64,000 nt of DNA from Streptomyces sp. HUAS YS2 (GTDB taxonomy: Bacteria; Actinomycetota; Actinomycetes; Streptomycetales; Streptomycetaceae), in NCBI RefSeq assembly GCF_033343995.1, contig NZ_CP137573.1, forward strand, positions 4,621,001 to 4,685,000. The letters are read 5' to 3'. The translations under genes and the position numbers were made by a program. Shown here piece after piece: positions 17,031 to 25,841 of the stretch (the stretch's first letter is position 1; each line of letters begins with the position of its first letter). The notes under the pieces are model-generated. The model was not told the DNA's origin. It worked only from the letters and a program-made list of their open reading frames with translations, and made no database searches.

Positions 17031-17813
17031 CTACCGCATCAGTTCGCCCGCGTTGACCAGGAGCGACTGGCCGGTGATGGAGCGGGCGCGGTCCGAGGCG
17101 AGGAACGCGGCGGCGTCCGCCACGTCCCCGTCCGTCGCCAGCTCCGGCAGCGCCATCCGCTCGGCGAGCCGCCCCAACACCTCGTCCTCCGGCACACCCT
17201 CGGTGTGCGCGGTGAACGTCACGAACGCCTGCACCGGCGGACCCCACATCCAGCCGGGCAGGACGGTGTTGACCCGGATCCTGTGCGGTCCGAGTTCGCG
17301 CGCCATCGAGTACATCGCCGAGGTCAGCGCCCCTTTCGGCGCCGCGTACGCGGCCTGCTGGACCTGCGAGGGCGCGGCCACCGACGACTGCGTGCCGATG
17401 ACGACGACCGAGCCGCCGCGCCGCTTCAGCGCCGGCAGGCAGGCCCGGGTCATCCGCAGCGTGCCGAGCAGATTGACGTCGATGACGCCCCGCCAGGTGT
17501 CGAAGTCGGCGTCCTCCAGACCGCCGAAGTAGCTGTCCCAGGCAGCGACATGGACCACCGCGTCGACTGCGCCGAACCGCTCCTCGGCGAGCGCCGCCAG
17601 GGCCTCGCACTGCGTCTCGTCGGTGATGTCCGTGGACAGGTACGCGGTCCGCTCGCCCTTCGGGTCGATCTCGGCGGCGCAGGCGGCGAGGTTGGCCTCG
17701 GTGCGGGCACCGAGGACCGCGTTGCCCCCGTCGCGCACGACGGTCGCGGCGACCTGGTGTCCGAGCCCCGCGCCGACCCCGGACACGACGACGGTCTTTC
17801 CCTGCAGCAGCAT
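17031..17813 (-). CDS. SDR family oxidoreductase
   Basis: 260-residue short-chain dehydrogenase. VVVSGVGAGLG is the Rossmann glycine motif, S-S-V-A-A-P supplies the catalytic serine region and YAAPKGA the catalytic tyrosine-lysine pair; LVNAG replaces the usual DGG end. GGGAGG just upstream fixes the start at 17813. A perfect TetR-like palindrome lies 28 bp further upstream, between this gene and the divergent gene at 17894, and matches the operator of the 728-5238 operon, so it likely acts in the same pathway. Confidence 0.9.
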   Translation of the reverse strand: MLLQGKTVVVSGVGAGLGHQVAATVVRDGGNAVLGARTEANLAACAAEIDPKGERTAYLSTDITDETQCEALAALAEERFGAVDAVVHVAAWDSYFGGLEDADFDTWRGVIDVNLLGTLRMTRACLPALKRRGGSVVVIGTQSSVAAPSQVQQAAYAAPKGALTSAMYSMARELGPHRIRVNTVLPGWMWGPPVQAFVTFTAHTEGVPEDEVLGRLAERMALPELATDGDVADAAAFLASDRARSITGQSLLVNAGELMR

Positions 17814-17840
17814 CCGCGACCTCCCGGCTCTGGCCATATA

Positions 17841-17857
17841 TCTGACGGCCCGTCAGA
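17841..17857. promoter_or_regulatory. TetR-like operator palindrome, second locus
   Basis: TCTGACGG-C-CCGTCAGA, 8-bp perfect arms, sits midway in the divergent promoter region of the SDR (17813) and the gene at 17894, so one bound regulator could control both. The outer seven bases of each arm are identical to the site at 688-704. Confidence 0.72.
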
Positions 17858-17893
17858 GTAGGTCTCCCGCATCGACTTGGGAAGGGGCAGCGA

Positions 17894-18748
17894 ATGAGCG
17901 AGGAGCAGGACGGCACCCACGGCGAGGACGACACCCGCAGCGAGGTGTACGCGGAGCTGGCCGCCGTCGGCCCGTACGGCGTGCGCCCGGGCCACGCCCT
18001 GATCACCATGGTGGAACCGCACCCGGGCCACGAGTACGCCTACAACCGCTGGTACGAGGACGACCACTACTACGCCGGCGCGATGGCCATGCCCTGGATG
18101 TACGCAGGCCGCCGCTGGGTCGCCACCCGCGCACTCCAGGAGCTGCGCTACCCGGAGAAGTCCGCGGTCGCCCAGCCGGTGACGGCCGGCTGCTACATCT
18201 CCACGTACTGGATCACCGACGGCCGCTACGCCGACCACATGAAGTGGACCGTCGGGATCAACAAGCGGCTCAACCGCGACGCTCGGGTCCATCAGGCCCG
18301 TACCCACGTCTTCACGTCGTTCCAGGACCACGAGGCCACCGTCTACCGCGACGGCGCCGCCGGCCCCCGGGACTTCCACGCCCTGGACCACCCGTACCAG
18401 GGGCTCGTCGTCCAGGTGATCGACGCCGAGAGCGCGGAGCAGCGGGCCGAACTCCTGGAGTGGCTGCGGTCCCGGGAACTCCCGCGCCGGCTGGCCGGCT
18501 CCCCGGCGGCGATGGTGACCGTCTTCCGGCCGACCCCGCTGCCCGGCGACCGGATGACCTACGTGAAGCAGGTGGAGGGCGTCGACACCCGGCTGACCCT
18601 GCTCTGGTTCCTGGAGGCGGACCCGCGGGAGTGCTGGGAGGAGCACTTCACCGGCCTCGACGCGGGCGGGCTCGGCAGGGTCGAGCTGGTGGCGCCGTTC
18701 GTCCCGACCGTGCCGGGGACGGACCGGTACGTCGACGAGCTGAGGTGA
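17894..18748 (+). CDS. uncharacterised protein, probable catabolic partner
   Basis: 284-residue soluble protein with no recognised catalytic motif. The N-terminal half (GHALITMVEPHPGHEYAYNRWYEDDHYY) resembles the alpha/beta ferredoxin-like barrel of EthD-type small degradation proteins, and the pattern recurs later (TRLTLLWFLEADP), which suggests two such domains. It shares an operator region with the divergent SDR. A role in the same catabolic pathway is inferred from this. GAAGGGG precedes the ATG. Confidence 0.7.
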   Translation: MSEEQDGTHGEDDTRSEVYAELAAVGPYGVRPGHALITMVEPHPGHEYAYNRWYEDDHYYAGAMAMPWMYAGRRWVATRALQELRYPEKSAVAQPVTAGCYISTYWITDGRYADHMKWTVGINKRLNRDARVHQARTHVFTSFQDHEATVYRDGAAGPRDFHALDHPYQGLVVQVIDAESAEQRAELLEWLRSRELPRRLAGSPAAMVTVFRPTPLPGDRMTYVKQVEGVDTRLTLLWFLEADPRECWEEHFTGLDAGGLGRVELVAPFVPTVPGTDRYVDELR

Positions 18749-18756
18749 AAAAGGCC

Positions 18757-18798
18757 GAGCCCTCTCGGCCAGGACGGCGAAGCCGGTCGAGAGGGCTC
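18757..18798. terminator. bidirectional terminator hairpin
   Basis: GAGCCCTCTCG pairs with CGAGAGGGCTC (11-bp arms, 20-nt loop) between two convergent genes; GAAAAAGG precedes it. Confidence 0.75.
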
Positions 18799-18843
18799 TG
18801 TGCTGGTGCGGGTTGCTGGTGCGGCTCGGGGAGTACGGAGCAC

Positions 18844-19044
18844 TCAGAGGGTTCCCGTGCTCACTTCTCCGACGAAGGCGTTCCACGTGTGCGGGGCGAA
18901 AGTGATCGAAGGGCCCTCGGGCGCCTTCGAGTCACGCACCGCGATGGAGGCCAGGACCGGGGACTTGACCTCCACGCAGGCGCCGTTTCCGCCGGAATAG
19001 GAGGACTTCGTCCAGGTGTCCGTACCGCCCTGGATAATCGCCAT
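18844..19044 (-). CDS. DUF397 domain-containing small protein
   Basis: 66-residue protein with the DUF397 signature W-T-K-S-S-Y-S-G-G-N-G-A-C-V-E-V and a later V-R-D-S-K. In Streptomyces these follow XRE-DUF5753 regulators and behave as their small partners, some as antitoxin-like or developmental regulators. The ATG at 19044 is chosen because GGAG precedes it and the protein then starts just ahead of the domain; longer frames upstream look non-coding. It lies 187 bp downstream of its cognate regulator. Confidence 0.88.
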   Translation of the reverse strand: MAIIQGGTDTWTKSSYSGGNGACVEVKSPVLASIAVRDSKAPEGPSITFAPHTWNAFVGEVSTGTL

Positions 19045-19231
19045 GTTCTTGGCTCCGATTCTGCCGATCGAGTGGTCCGCCGACATTTCCGCCGACGTCC
19101 TTGTTGGCGTGATCGACGCTACTCGTCGCCTTCGGGGCGTGGGGCAGGCGTTCACTCGTGAGAGTGGCATATTCCAGGTGGACTTCCACTGGGGCGAGCT
19201 CGGACGGTACCGTGCCGCCCTTTCGCCGGCG

Positions 19232-20095
19232 TCAGTTCCCGGACGCGTACTCCTTGGCAATCCGCTCGATGAACTGCCGGGTTTGTTCGACATTCAGGGC
19301 CTGTGCGCGAAGGTGCTCGTACATGACGCTGTACTTGGCGACATCATTCGCCTTTTCCAGATACAGATCGCTCGTCACGCCCTCGATGTACACGACGCTG
19401 GAGTCCGAAGCGTCCGGGAATTCCAGAATCGCGTAATGCCCGCTGATGCCCGGATGTGCACCCATGTCGAAGGGAAGGACCTGAACGGTCACATGCGGCA
19501 GTTGCGACTGCTCGACGAGATGCTCCAGCTGCTCGACCATCAACTGCCTGTTGCCGACGATCCGGCGCAGCGCGCCCTCGTCGATGACTGCCCACAGCCG
19601 CAGCGGATGCTCCTGCGTCCGGATCCGGTCCTGCCGCCGGGTGCGCACATTGACCCGCTTCTCGACCTCGCCGGGCGTCGACTCGGGCAACGCGCCGGTG
19701 ATCAGCGCCTCGGCGTACCGGTGTGTCTGCAACAGGCCGGGGATGATCTGGGGTTCGTACACCCGCAGGCTCTCGGCATCGGTCTCCAGGCCGATGTAGA
19801 CGCTGTACGGGATGTCGCCGAAGGCGTGCCACCAGCCCTGCTGGCGGGAGTCCTTGGCCATCTGCATCAGCGACTCGACGACCCGGTCGTCCTCCACCTC
19901 GTAGACCCCGCACAGATCGCGGACGTCACGCTGGCTGATGGAGCGGCGGCCGTTCTCCAGACGGCTGATCTTCGACTGGGAGACCAGCAGGCGTTCCGCC
20001 ACCTGCTCCGCCGTCATGCCCTTGAGCTCGCGAAGCCGGCGCAACTCCTGGCCCAATCGGCGTCGCCTGACGGTGGGGTTGACGTTGGACGCCAC
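19232..20095 (-). CDS. XRE family regulator with DUF5753 domain
   Basis: 287-residue DNA-binding protein. Residues about 10-65 form the helix-turn-helix (MTAEQVAERLLVSQSKISRLE). The rest is the DUF5753 domain (YEPQIIPGLLQTHRYAEAL, LRRIVGNRQLMVEQLEHL). Such pairs with DUF397 are abundant in Streptomyces, BldB/WhiJ systems among them, and act in development or stress. GTG at 20095 with GGAGGT 8 bp upstream fixes the start; the longer ATG frame has no site. Confidence 0.92.
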   Translation of the reverse strand: MASNVNPTVRRRRLGQELRRLRELKGMTAEQVAERLLVSQSKISRLENGRRSISQRDVRDLCGVYEVEDDRVVESLMQMAKDSRQQGWWHAFGDIPYSVYIGLETDAESLRVYEPQIIPGLLQTHRYAEALITGALPESTPGEVEKRVNVRTRRQDRIRTQEHPLRLWAVIDEGALRRIVGNRQLMVEQLEHLVEQSQLPHVTVQVLPFDMGAHPGISGHYAILEFPDASDSSVVYIEGVTSDLYLEKANDVAKYSVMYEHLRAQALNVEQTRQFIERIAKEYASGN

Positions 20096-20274
20096 GGAAA
20101 CTGCACCTCCGGCTGCGTAGCTGTACGTATCTACTGCTTGGCAGACTGCCACCAAAGGTGCGGGGCGCGCTGGAAAACAGCGACAACGCGAGTGCGCGGG
20201 GCGGCCGGTGAGGCTGCCCCGCGCACCCGTGCGGCTCCCGGAACGGGTCGTGCGGTGATGGTGCGGTGTGTTGA

Positions 20275-20305
20275 GGTCGTGCCGTGTGCTGCGGTCGTGC
20301 CGTGT
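20275..20305. repeat. low-complexity GTGCGG / GGTCGTGCCGTGT repeats
   Basis: The 13-mer GGTCGTGCCGTGT occurs at 20275-20287 and 20293-20305 inside a GTGCGG-rich stretch (about 20248-20344) that runs up to the stop codon of the GPP34 gene. The 20096-20344 gap otherwise holds only the promoter of the XRE gene. Confidence 0.6.
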
Positions 20306-20344
20306 TGGTGCGCTCGTGCGGGTGGTGCGGTGCCGTGCGGTGCG

Positions 20345-21061
20345 TCAGACGGCGCGGGCCATGCTGCCGCGGCTCGGCTGCACCGGGACCGCCGCCTGGC
20401 GGCCGCCGGGCGCGGCGGAACCACGGCGGGGCTGCGCGCCCACACCGTTCTGGACGTCCATCACCGCGTGCGCGACGAGACCGCCCATCGGGTCGTGCCG
20501 GATCAGGTCGCGCAGTCGGGACCGCGACGACCGTCCTTCGTTGCCGGGGTACAGGTGCTTGCCGAGACCGACCGCGTGGGCCAGTGCGGCGAGCGCCGCG
20601 GTCCGCGGGTCCGGCGGTACACCGGTGCGGATCGCACTGTCCAGCCGGGACCTGATCTCCCGGCTGATCGCCGTGTCCGTCGCCTGGTAGCGAGTCGTCG
20701 GCAGCACCCCGCACATCTGTCCCGCCACGGCATGCACCATGCCGCACCGCTCCAGATGCGAGAGATACGTCTGGCGAAGCCCCAGTCGGGGTCCGCCGAT
20801 CCAGTGGACGGCCCGTACCGGGCTGCCACGCCTGCGCAGCAGCTCCAGTGCGGAGTCCAGAGTCGGATCTCCGGTCGGCCGTGGCATCACCACGGCGATA
20901 CGATCCCCGTCAGGGGCTATCCGTCCTGCCAGAGCCAGCTCCACTAGCTGTGCTCCGGCGAGGCCGAGGTCGAGCGACTGCGGCTGCGCTGTGGTACCCG
21001 TGGCCGGGTCCAGAGCGAGCAGCAGAAGCTCCTCCGGAAGTGTTCTGCGGCTCCTGCCCAT
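20345..21061 (-). CDS. GPP34 (GOLPH3-like) family phosphoprotein
   Basis: 238 residues. LPEELLLLALDPATG is the family N-terminus and LVELALAGRI follows. The GPP34 fold in eukaryotic GOLPH3/Vps74 binds phosphatidylinositol-4-phosphate; the bacterial role is unknown. The C-terminal 40 residues are Gly/Ala/Arg/Pro-rich and probably disordered. GGGGAGGC precedes the ATG. It is divergent from the D,D-carboxypeptidase gene. Confidence 0.88.
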   Translation of the reverse strand: MGRSRRTLPEELLLLALDPATGTTAQPQSLDLGLAGAQLVELALAGRIAPDGDRIAVVMPRPTGDPTLDSALELLRRRGSPVRAVHWIGGPRLGLRQTYLSHLERCGMVHAVAGQMCGVLPTTRYQATDTAISREIRSRLDSAIRTGVPPDPRTAALAALAHAVGLGKHLYPGNEGRSSRSRLRDLIRHDPMGGLVAHAVMDVQNGVGAQPRRGSAAPGGRQAAVPVQPSRGSMARAV

Positions 21062-21244
21062 CCATGCCTCCCCGCGTGGATGAATGACAGGGTGACCCCT
21101 CTCACATTCATCTGTCGAGAGTGCCTGGTCGGTTCGGGCGGGAACCGGCAGGTATGTCGTTCTCGTCTAGCACGGGAGCCAAGGGGTTCACACAGGACAC
21201 TGGTAGATGGTTCGGACGAACAGATGACGCATGGAGGAGGCACG

Positions 21245-23680
21245 GTGGCGGGCGAGTCCCCCGACAGGTCGGAGCAGCGGAGGTCGTCGGGGGAGACGGC
21301 TTCGGGCGGACAGGATCCGCGGCTGGCCATGTTCGGCGAGTCCGGATCCCCGGTTCAGGTGGACCAGCCGACGGCCGTCTTCAAGGCCGTCGCCCCGCGT
21401 ACCCCGGAGGAGGACGCACCGTCGGCCGACGCGGTTGCGCCCGAGACGCCCGAACCCGGCGAGGGCGACGACGCCCGCCTGAAGGCCGCGGTGGCGGCGT
21501 GGGTCGCCACGGACGAGGACGAGGACGGGGAGACGGCCGCGGAGTCCGACGGGGACGCGGAAGTGGCCGCGGACGCGGACGCCGCCGCCGTCGGGGAGAC
21601 CGCGGACGAGGCGACGGAGGCGGCGGAACCGGAGGCGGAGCCCGTCGAGCCCGAGGCCGAGCCGGGGGCCGCTGTCGACGCGCGCGCCGCCGCCGACGCC
21701 GAGGTGCAGGATCGTGCCGCCACGGCGACGGACGAGCCGGAGACGGCCGAGGAGCCGGCCGAGGACGCGCCGGAGGTCGAGGCCGACGTCTCCGCGACGG
21801 CGAACGCCGCCGACGGGGCGGGCGACGACGCTGACGACGCGTCCGAGCCCGAGACGGAGACCGCCACCGACGCCGACGCCGAGCAGGCGCCCGCGTCGGA
21901 GGCCGAGGCGGCTCCCGCCGACCCGGAGTCCGCCGCCGAGTCCTGGTTCGCCGCCAAGAAGCCCGTGGCGGCCCCTCAGGGCGCGCCCGAGAAGGCCGAG
22001 GAGGCCGAGGAGCCCGCCCAGGGCGCCTCCGAGGCCCCGAAGGCCCCCGAGGCGGCCGAGCCGGCCGAGAAGCCCGCCGGTGACGGCGTGGACCAGCCGA
22101 CCACCATGTTCAAGGCGGTCCGGCCGCCGGTCGTCGACCAGCCGACCACCGCGCTCAAGATCGTCACGCCGCCGGCCGCGCCCCGGCCCGAGCCGAAAGC
22201 CGAGCCGGAGCGCCCGAGCACCTTCGTGCCGCTCCGGAAGGACGACGTACCGGCCCCCGCGCCGACCCCGCCCGCCCCGCCCGCCGCGCCCCGCGTGTCG
22301 GTGCCGCCGCCCGCGCCCGCCCCGGCGGCGTCCGCCGTGCCGCCGCCGGCGTCGCTCAGCGAGGCCGAGCGGACCAAGCAGCAGCCCATGCCGCCGCTGC
22401 CCCCGCTCGACCTGCTCGCCGAGCTGACGAACACCCCGCCCCCGCCGCCGACTCCGCTCCGTACGACGGTCCGCCGGGTGAAGATCTGGACCCCGCTGGT
22501 CCTGCTCCTGGTGATCGTCTTTGCGGTCGTACAGTTCGTCCGCCCGCTGCCGCAGCCCGTGCTCACGCTCTCCGTCGCCCCCGCCTTCACCTTCCAGGGC
22601 GGCCGGCTCGACATGCCGTGGCCCAGTGAGGGCCAGGGCGCCGTCGAGGTCGAGGGCGTCGGTTCCATGGGCACGTACGGCGACCAGAAGCCCGCCCCGC
22701 TCGCCAGCGTCGCCAAGACGATGACGGCGTACGTGATCCTGCGCGACCACCCCCTCAAGGGGAAGCAGGACGGTCCCGAGATCACGATCGACAAGAAGGC
22801 GGCCGCCGAGGCGGGCAACACGCACGAGTCGCGGGCCCCGGTGCGCAAGGGCCAGGAGTACTCGGAGAAGGAGCTGCTGCAGCTCCTGATGATCCCGTCC
22901 GCGAACAACGTGGCCCGGCTGCTCGCCCGCTGGGACGCCGGTTCCGAGGCCGCCTTCGTCGAGAAGATGAACGCCGCCGCCAAGGACCTCGGCATGACCG
23001 AGTCGACGTACACCGACCCCTCCGGCCTGGACTCGACCACCGTCTCCACCCCGAAGGACCAGCTGAAGCTGGCGAAGGCGGTCATGCAGTTCGACGTGTT
23101 CCGCGAGATCGTGAACATGCCGAACGTCACCGTCGAGGGCATCCCCGGCCGGATCGAGAACAACAACAACATCCTGCTGGAGCCCGGCGTCAGCGGCATC
23201 AAGACCGGTTCCTCCACCCCGGCCGGCGGCAACCTGCTGTGGGCGGCGAACACCGTCGTCGACGGCAAGCTCCGCCGCGTCCTCGGCATCGTCATGGGCG
23301 CGCAGGACGCCAAGATCCTGGACGACAAGCTGCAGCTCTCCATCGACTACAGCCTCAAGCTCATCCAGCAGGCGCAGAAGGACGTGACCTCCGCCTCCGT
23401 GGTCCGCGAGGGTCAGGTCGTCGGCTACGTCGACGACGGCCTAGGCGGCCGTACCCCGGTCGTCGCCACCAAGGAGCTGAAGGCCATCGGCTGGGCCGGC
23501 CTCAAGGTGGACCTGGAGCTGACCGACGGCGGGAAGGTCGTGCCGCACTCGGGCAAGGCCGGCGACATCGTCGGCCAGATCTCGATCGGCACCGGCACCG
23601 GCAAGGTCAGCGCCCCCGTCGCGCTCAAGACCGACCTGGCCGAACCCGGCATCGACAAGAAGCTCACCCGGCTCGGCTGA
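21245..23680 (+). CDS. membrane-anchored D-alanyl-D-alanine carboxypeptidase with long acidic N-terminus
   Basis: S11-family penicillin-binding protein, 811 residues against roughly 400 in typical members. Residues 1-410 are an Ala/Glu/Asp then Pro-rich disordered cytoplasmic region in which VDQPT-xxx-K occurs at residues 39, 282 and 297. One transmembrane helix lies near 411-436. The extracellular peptidase has SVAK (S488 nucleophile, K491), SAN (552-554) and KTG (653-655). It trims D-Ala from peptidoglycan stem peptides. GTG at 21245 is preceded by GGAGGAGG; the earlier ATG frame lacks a site. Confidence 0.93.
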   Translation: MAGESPDRSEQRRSSGETASGGQDPRLAMFGESGSPVQVDQPTAVFKAVAPRTPEEDAPSADAVAPETPEPGEGDDARLKAAVAAWVATDEDEDGETAAESDGDAEVAADADAAAVGETADEATEAAEPEAEPVEPEAEPGAAVDARAAADAEVQDRAATATDEPETAEEPAEDAPEVEADVSATANAADGAGDDADDASEPETETATDADAEQAPASEAEAAPADPESAAESWFAAKKPVAAPQGAPEKAEEAEEPAQGASEAPKAPEAAEPAEKPAGDGVDQPTTMFKAVRPPVVDQPTTALKIVTPPAAPRPEPKAEPERPSTFVPLRKDDVPAPAPTPPAPPAAPRVSVPPPAPAPAASAVPPPASLSEAERTKQQPMPPLPPLDLLAELTNTPPPPPTPLRTTVRRVKIWTPLVLLLVIVFAVVQFVRPLPQPVLTLSVAPAFTFQGGRLDMPWPSEGQGAVEVEGVGSMGTYGDQKPAPLASVAKTMTAYVILRDHPLKGKQDGPEITIDKKAAAEAGNTHESRAPVRKGQEYSEKELLQLLMIPSANNVARLLARWDAGSEAAFVEKMNAAAKDLGMTESTYTDPSGLDSTTVSTPKDQLKLAKAVMQFDVFREIVNMPNVTVEGIPGRIENNNNILLEPGVSGIKTGSSTPAGGNLLWAANTVVDGKLRRVLGIVMGAQDAKILDDKLQLSIDYSLKLIQQAQKDVTSASVVREGQVVGYVDDGLGGRTPVVATKELKAIGWAGLKVDLELTDGGKVVPHSGKAGDIVGQISIGTGTGKVSAPVALKTDLAEPGIDKKLTRLG

Positions 23681-23696
23681 CGGCCGCGCCGCCCTC

Positions 23697-23722
23697 ACGG
23701 CCCCGGTACGCACCGGGGCCGT
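23697..23722. terminator. terminator hairpin
   Basis: ACGGCCCCGGT pairs with ACCGGGGCCGT (11-bp arms, 4-nt loop), 16 bp after the carboxypeptidase stop. Confidence 0.8.
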
Positions 23723-23766
23723 GACTGTTAGCGTTCCGGGCAACAGGAGTACGGGAGAGGGCCGCA

Positions 23767-25704
23767 GTGACCACGGCTGAACCGACACGAGCCGACGCCG
23801 ACACCGAGGCCGACGCGCAGGCCGACACCGAGGCCGACCCGGAGGCCGATCTGGGTACGGATCCCCGGACCGGCGGCGCGCCCCCGCGAATAGATCTCCC
23901 GGCTCCGCGGTCCGCCTCGGGGTCACCGGCCGCCTCGGGGGAGCGGGCCGCGGCCGTCCCCGGGCGCCCCGCGCCCCCTCGTACCGGCCCACGCCGCAAA
24001 CGGCGCTACCCCGTACTCGTCGCGACCGGCGTCGCCGCCCTCTCCCACATCCTGTGGTTCTTCCTGTTCGCGAACAGTGGCGGCGACCTCGCCGCGCAGG
24101 ACGCCTGGGCCGAGTTCGTCGGCCGGCACCCGGACTCCGCGTACAACCTCGCCTGGTACGGCGGGATGCACCCGGTCTCGTACAGCGTCGTCTCGCCGTA
24201 CGTTATGTCCGTGCTCGGCGTGCGGACCACGATGATGATCGTCGGGACGGTCTCGGCCGGTCTGACGGCCCTGATCCTGGTCCGGCTGCGGGCCGTGCGG
24301 AACCCGATGGCGTGCGCGCTCGCGGGCGTGTTCGCGTTCCTGTGCAACGCGCTGTCCGGCCGGGTCACCTTCGGGCTCGGCATGACCTTCGCGCTGGGCG
24401 CCGTCGCGGCGGTCTTCTGCTGGCCGCACCGCTGGCGCCGCAAACGCTGGGCGAAGGCGGCCGTCGCCGCCCCGCTCGCCGGTCTCGCCACCGCCGCGAG
24501 CCCGGTCGCCGGACTCTTCCTCGGCGTCGCGGCGGCCGCGCTGTTCCTCAACAAGCGGCGGCCCGGGGCGTACGCGCTCGGACTCGCGCCGGTCGCGGTG
24601 GTCGCCGTGTCCGCGTGGCTGTTCCCGTTCTCCGGCACCCAGCCCATGTCGCTCGCCTCGACGTCGCTGCCGTTCCTCTTCGGCGTCCTCGTCCTCGTCC
24701 TCGTACCGAAGGACTGGCGGACGGTCCGCACCGGCGCCGCGGTGTACGCGGCCGGGACCGCGCTCACCTGCCTGATCGACTCCCAGATCGGCTCGAACAT
24801 CTCGCGGCTGCCGATGCTGTTCGCGGGCGTCGTGCTGCTCGCGGCGCTCCCGTACACCGCACCGCGCACCCGCCGCTGGTACGCGCTGGTGCTCGCGATC
24901 GTCGGCCTGAACCTGTGGATAGGCTTCAAGAGCGTCGACGACGTGATCCGCACCGCCCCCGACGCCTCCTGGGCGCGCGAGCTGGCGCCGCTCGTCAACG
25001 AACTCCAGGTACGGGGCGCGGAGAAGGCCCGCGTCGAGGTGGTGCCGGCCAGCAGCCACCGCGAGTCGTCCGCGCTCACCCCGTACATCAACCTCGCCCG
25101 GGGCTGGAACCGGCAGGCCGACATCGAGCGCAACCCGATCTTCTACGACGACACCCTCGACGCCGCGAACTACCAGGAGTGGCTGGACCGCTGGGCCGTC
25201 CACTACGTGGTGCTGCCGACGGGCGCGCCGGACACCGGCGGCGAGCGCGAGGCGAAGCTCGTCGAGGAGGGCCTGCCCTACCTGAAGCGGGTGTGGTCGG
25301 ACGCCAACTGGCGGCTGTACGAGGTCCAGGACCCCACGCCGCTCGCCGAGCCGCCGGCGGTGGTGGAGCGCGCGGGCGAGAACGAGGTGACGATCCGCCT
25401 GGAGACGGCGGGCCGGGTGCTGATCCGGGTGCCGTACTCGCCATGGCTCGCGCTGCTCGACGAGAACGGCGGGAAGCTGGAGCCGCCGCAGGAGACCGAG
25501 GCGTCGAAGAGGGCGCGGGAGGCCTCCGAGACGGAGCTGCCGAAGCAGTTCGTGAACGCGGACGGCTGCCTGCTGAAGGCGGAGCCGGACGCGGAGGGCG
25601 ACGAGTGGGTGGAGCTCCTCGCCCCGAAGCCGGGGGTCTACCGGCTGGCCGCGCCGTACAAGCTCTTCCCGCGCGGGACGGCGTGCCCGGAGGAGCTGAG
25701 GTAG
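23767..25704 (+). CDS. polytopic membrane protein, possible GT-C type
   Basis: 645 residues. The first 75 are hydrophilic with an ADTEAD-type acidic repeat. About ten hydrophobic segments follow to residue 390, then a soluble C-terminal domain of 250 residues (containing W-R-L-Y-E-V-Q-D-P). The first extracytoplasmic loop has A-Q-D-A-W-A-E-F after helix 1, an arrangement seen in GT-C lipid-linked glycosyltransferases; that assignment is inference and automated pipelines may call it MFS. GAGAGGG precedes the GTG start. The last codons are duplicated just downstream. Confidence 0.7.
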   Translation: MTTAEPTRADADTEADAQADTEADPEADLGTDPRTGGAPPRIDLPAPRSASGSPAASGERAAAVPGRPAPPRTGPRRKRRYPVLVATGVAALSHILWFFLFANSGGDLAAQDAWAEFVGRHPDSAYNLAWYGGMHPVSYSVVSPYVMSVLGVRTTMMIVGTVSAGLTALILVRLRAVRNPMACALAGVFAFLCNALSGRVTFGLGMTFALGAVAAVFCWPHRWRRKRWAKAAVAAPLAGLATAASPVAGLFLGVAAAALFLNKRRPGAYALGLAPVAVVAVSAWLFPFSGTQPMSLASTSLPFLFGVLVLVLVPKDWRTVRTGAAVYAAGTALTCLIDSQIGSNISRLPMLFAGVVLLAALPYTAPRTRRWYALVLAIVGLNLWIGFKSVDDVIRTAPDASWARELAPLVNELQVRGAEKARVEVVPASSHRESSALTPYINLARGWNRQADIERNPIFYDDTLDAANYQEWLDRWAVHYVVLPTGAPDTGGEREAKLVEEGLPYLKRVWSDANWRLYEVQDPTPLAEPPAVVERAGENEVTIRLETAGRVLIRVPYSPWLALLDENGGKLEPPQETEASKRAREASETELPKQFVNADGCLLKAEPDAEGDEWVELLAPKPGVYRLAAPYKLFPRGTACPEELR

Positions 25705-25741
25705 CGGTCGGGGAGCGGCCTCGGAGGAGCTGAGGTGGCGG
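25688..25741. repeat. stop-codon-anchored duplication
   Basis: The 20-mer around the stop codon of the membrane protein gene (CGGAGGAGCTGAGGTAGCGG, 25688-25707) is copied at 25722-25741 with one mismatch (TAG to TGG), followed by shorter TGGCGGTCGGG-like echoes to about 25765. Confidence 0.8.
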
Positions 25742-25841
25742 CCGGGTGGCGGTCGGGTGGCCGTCCGGCCATCGTCTGATACCTGGGGTAACTGTCCTGA
25801 GGCTCCCCGGAGTCGGGTGTCGTCCTGCATAGTGGGCCGCT

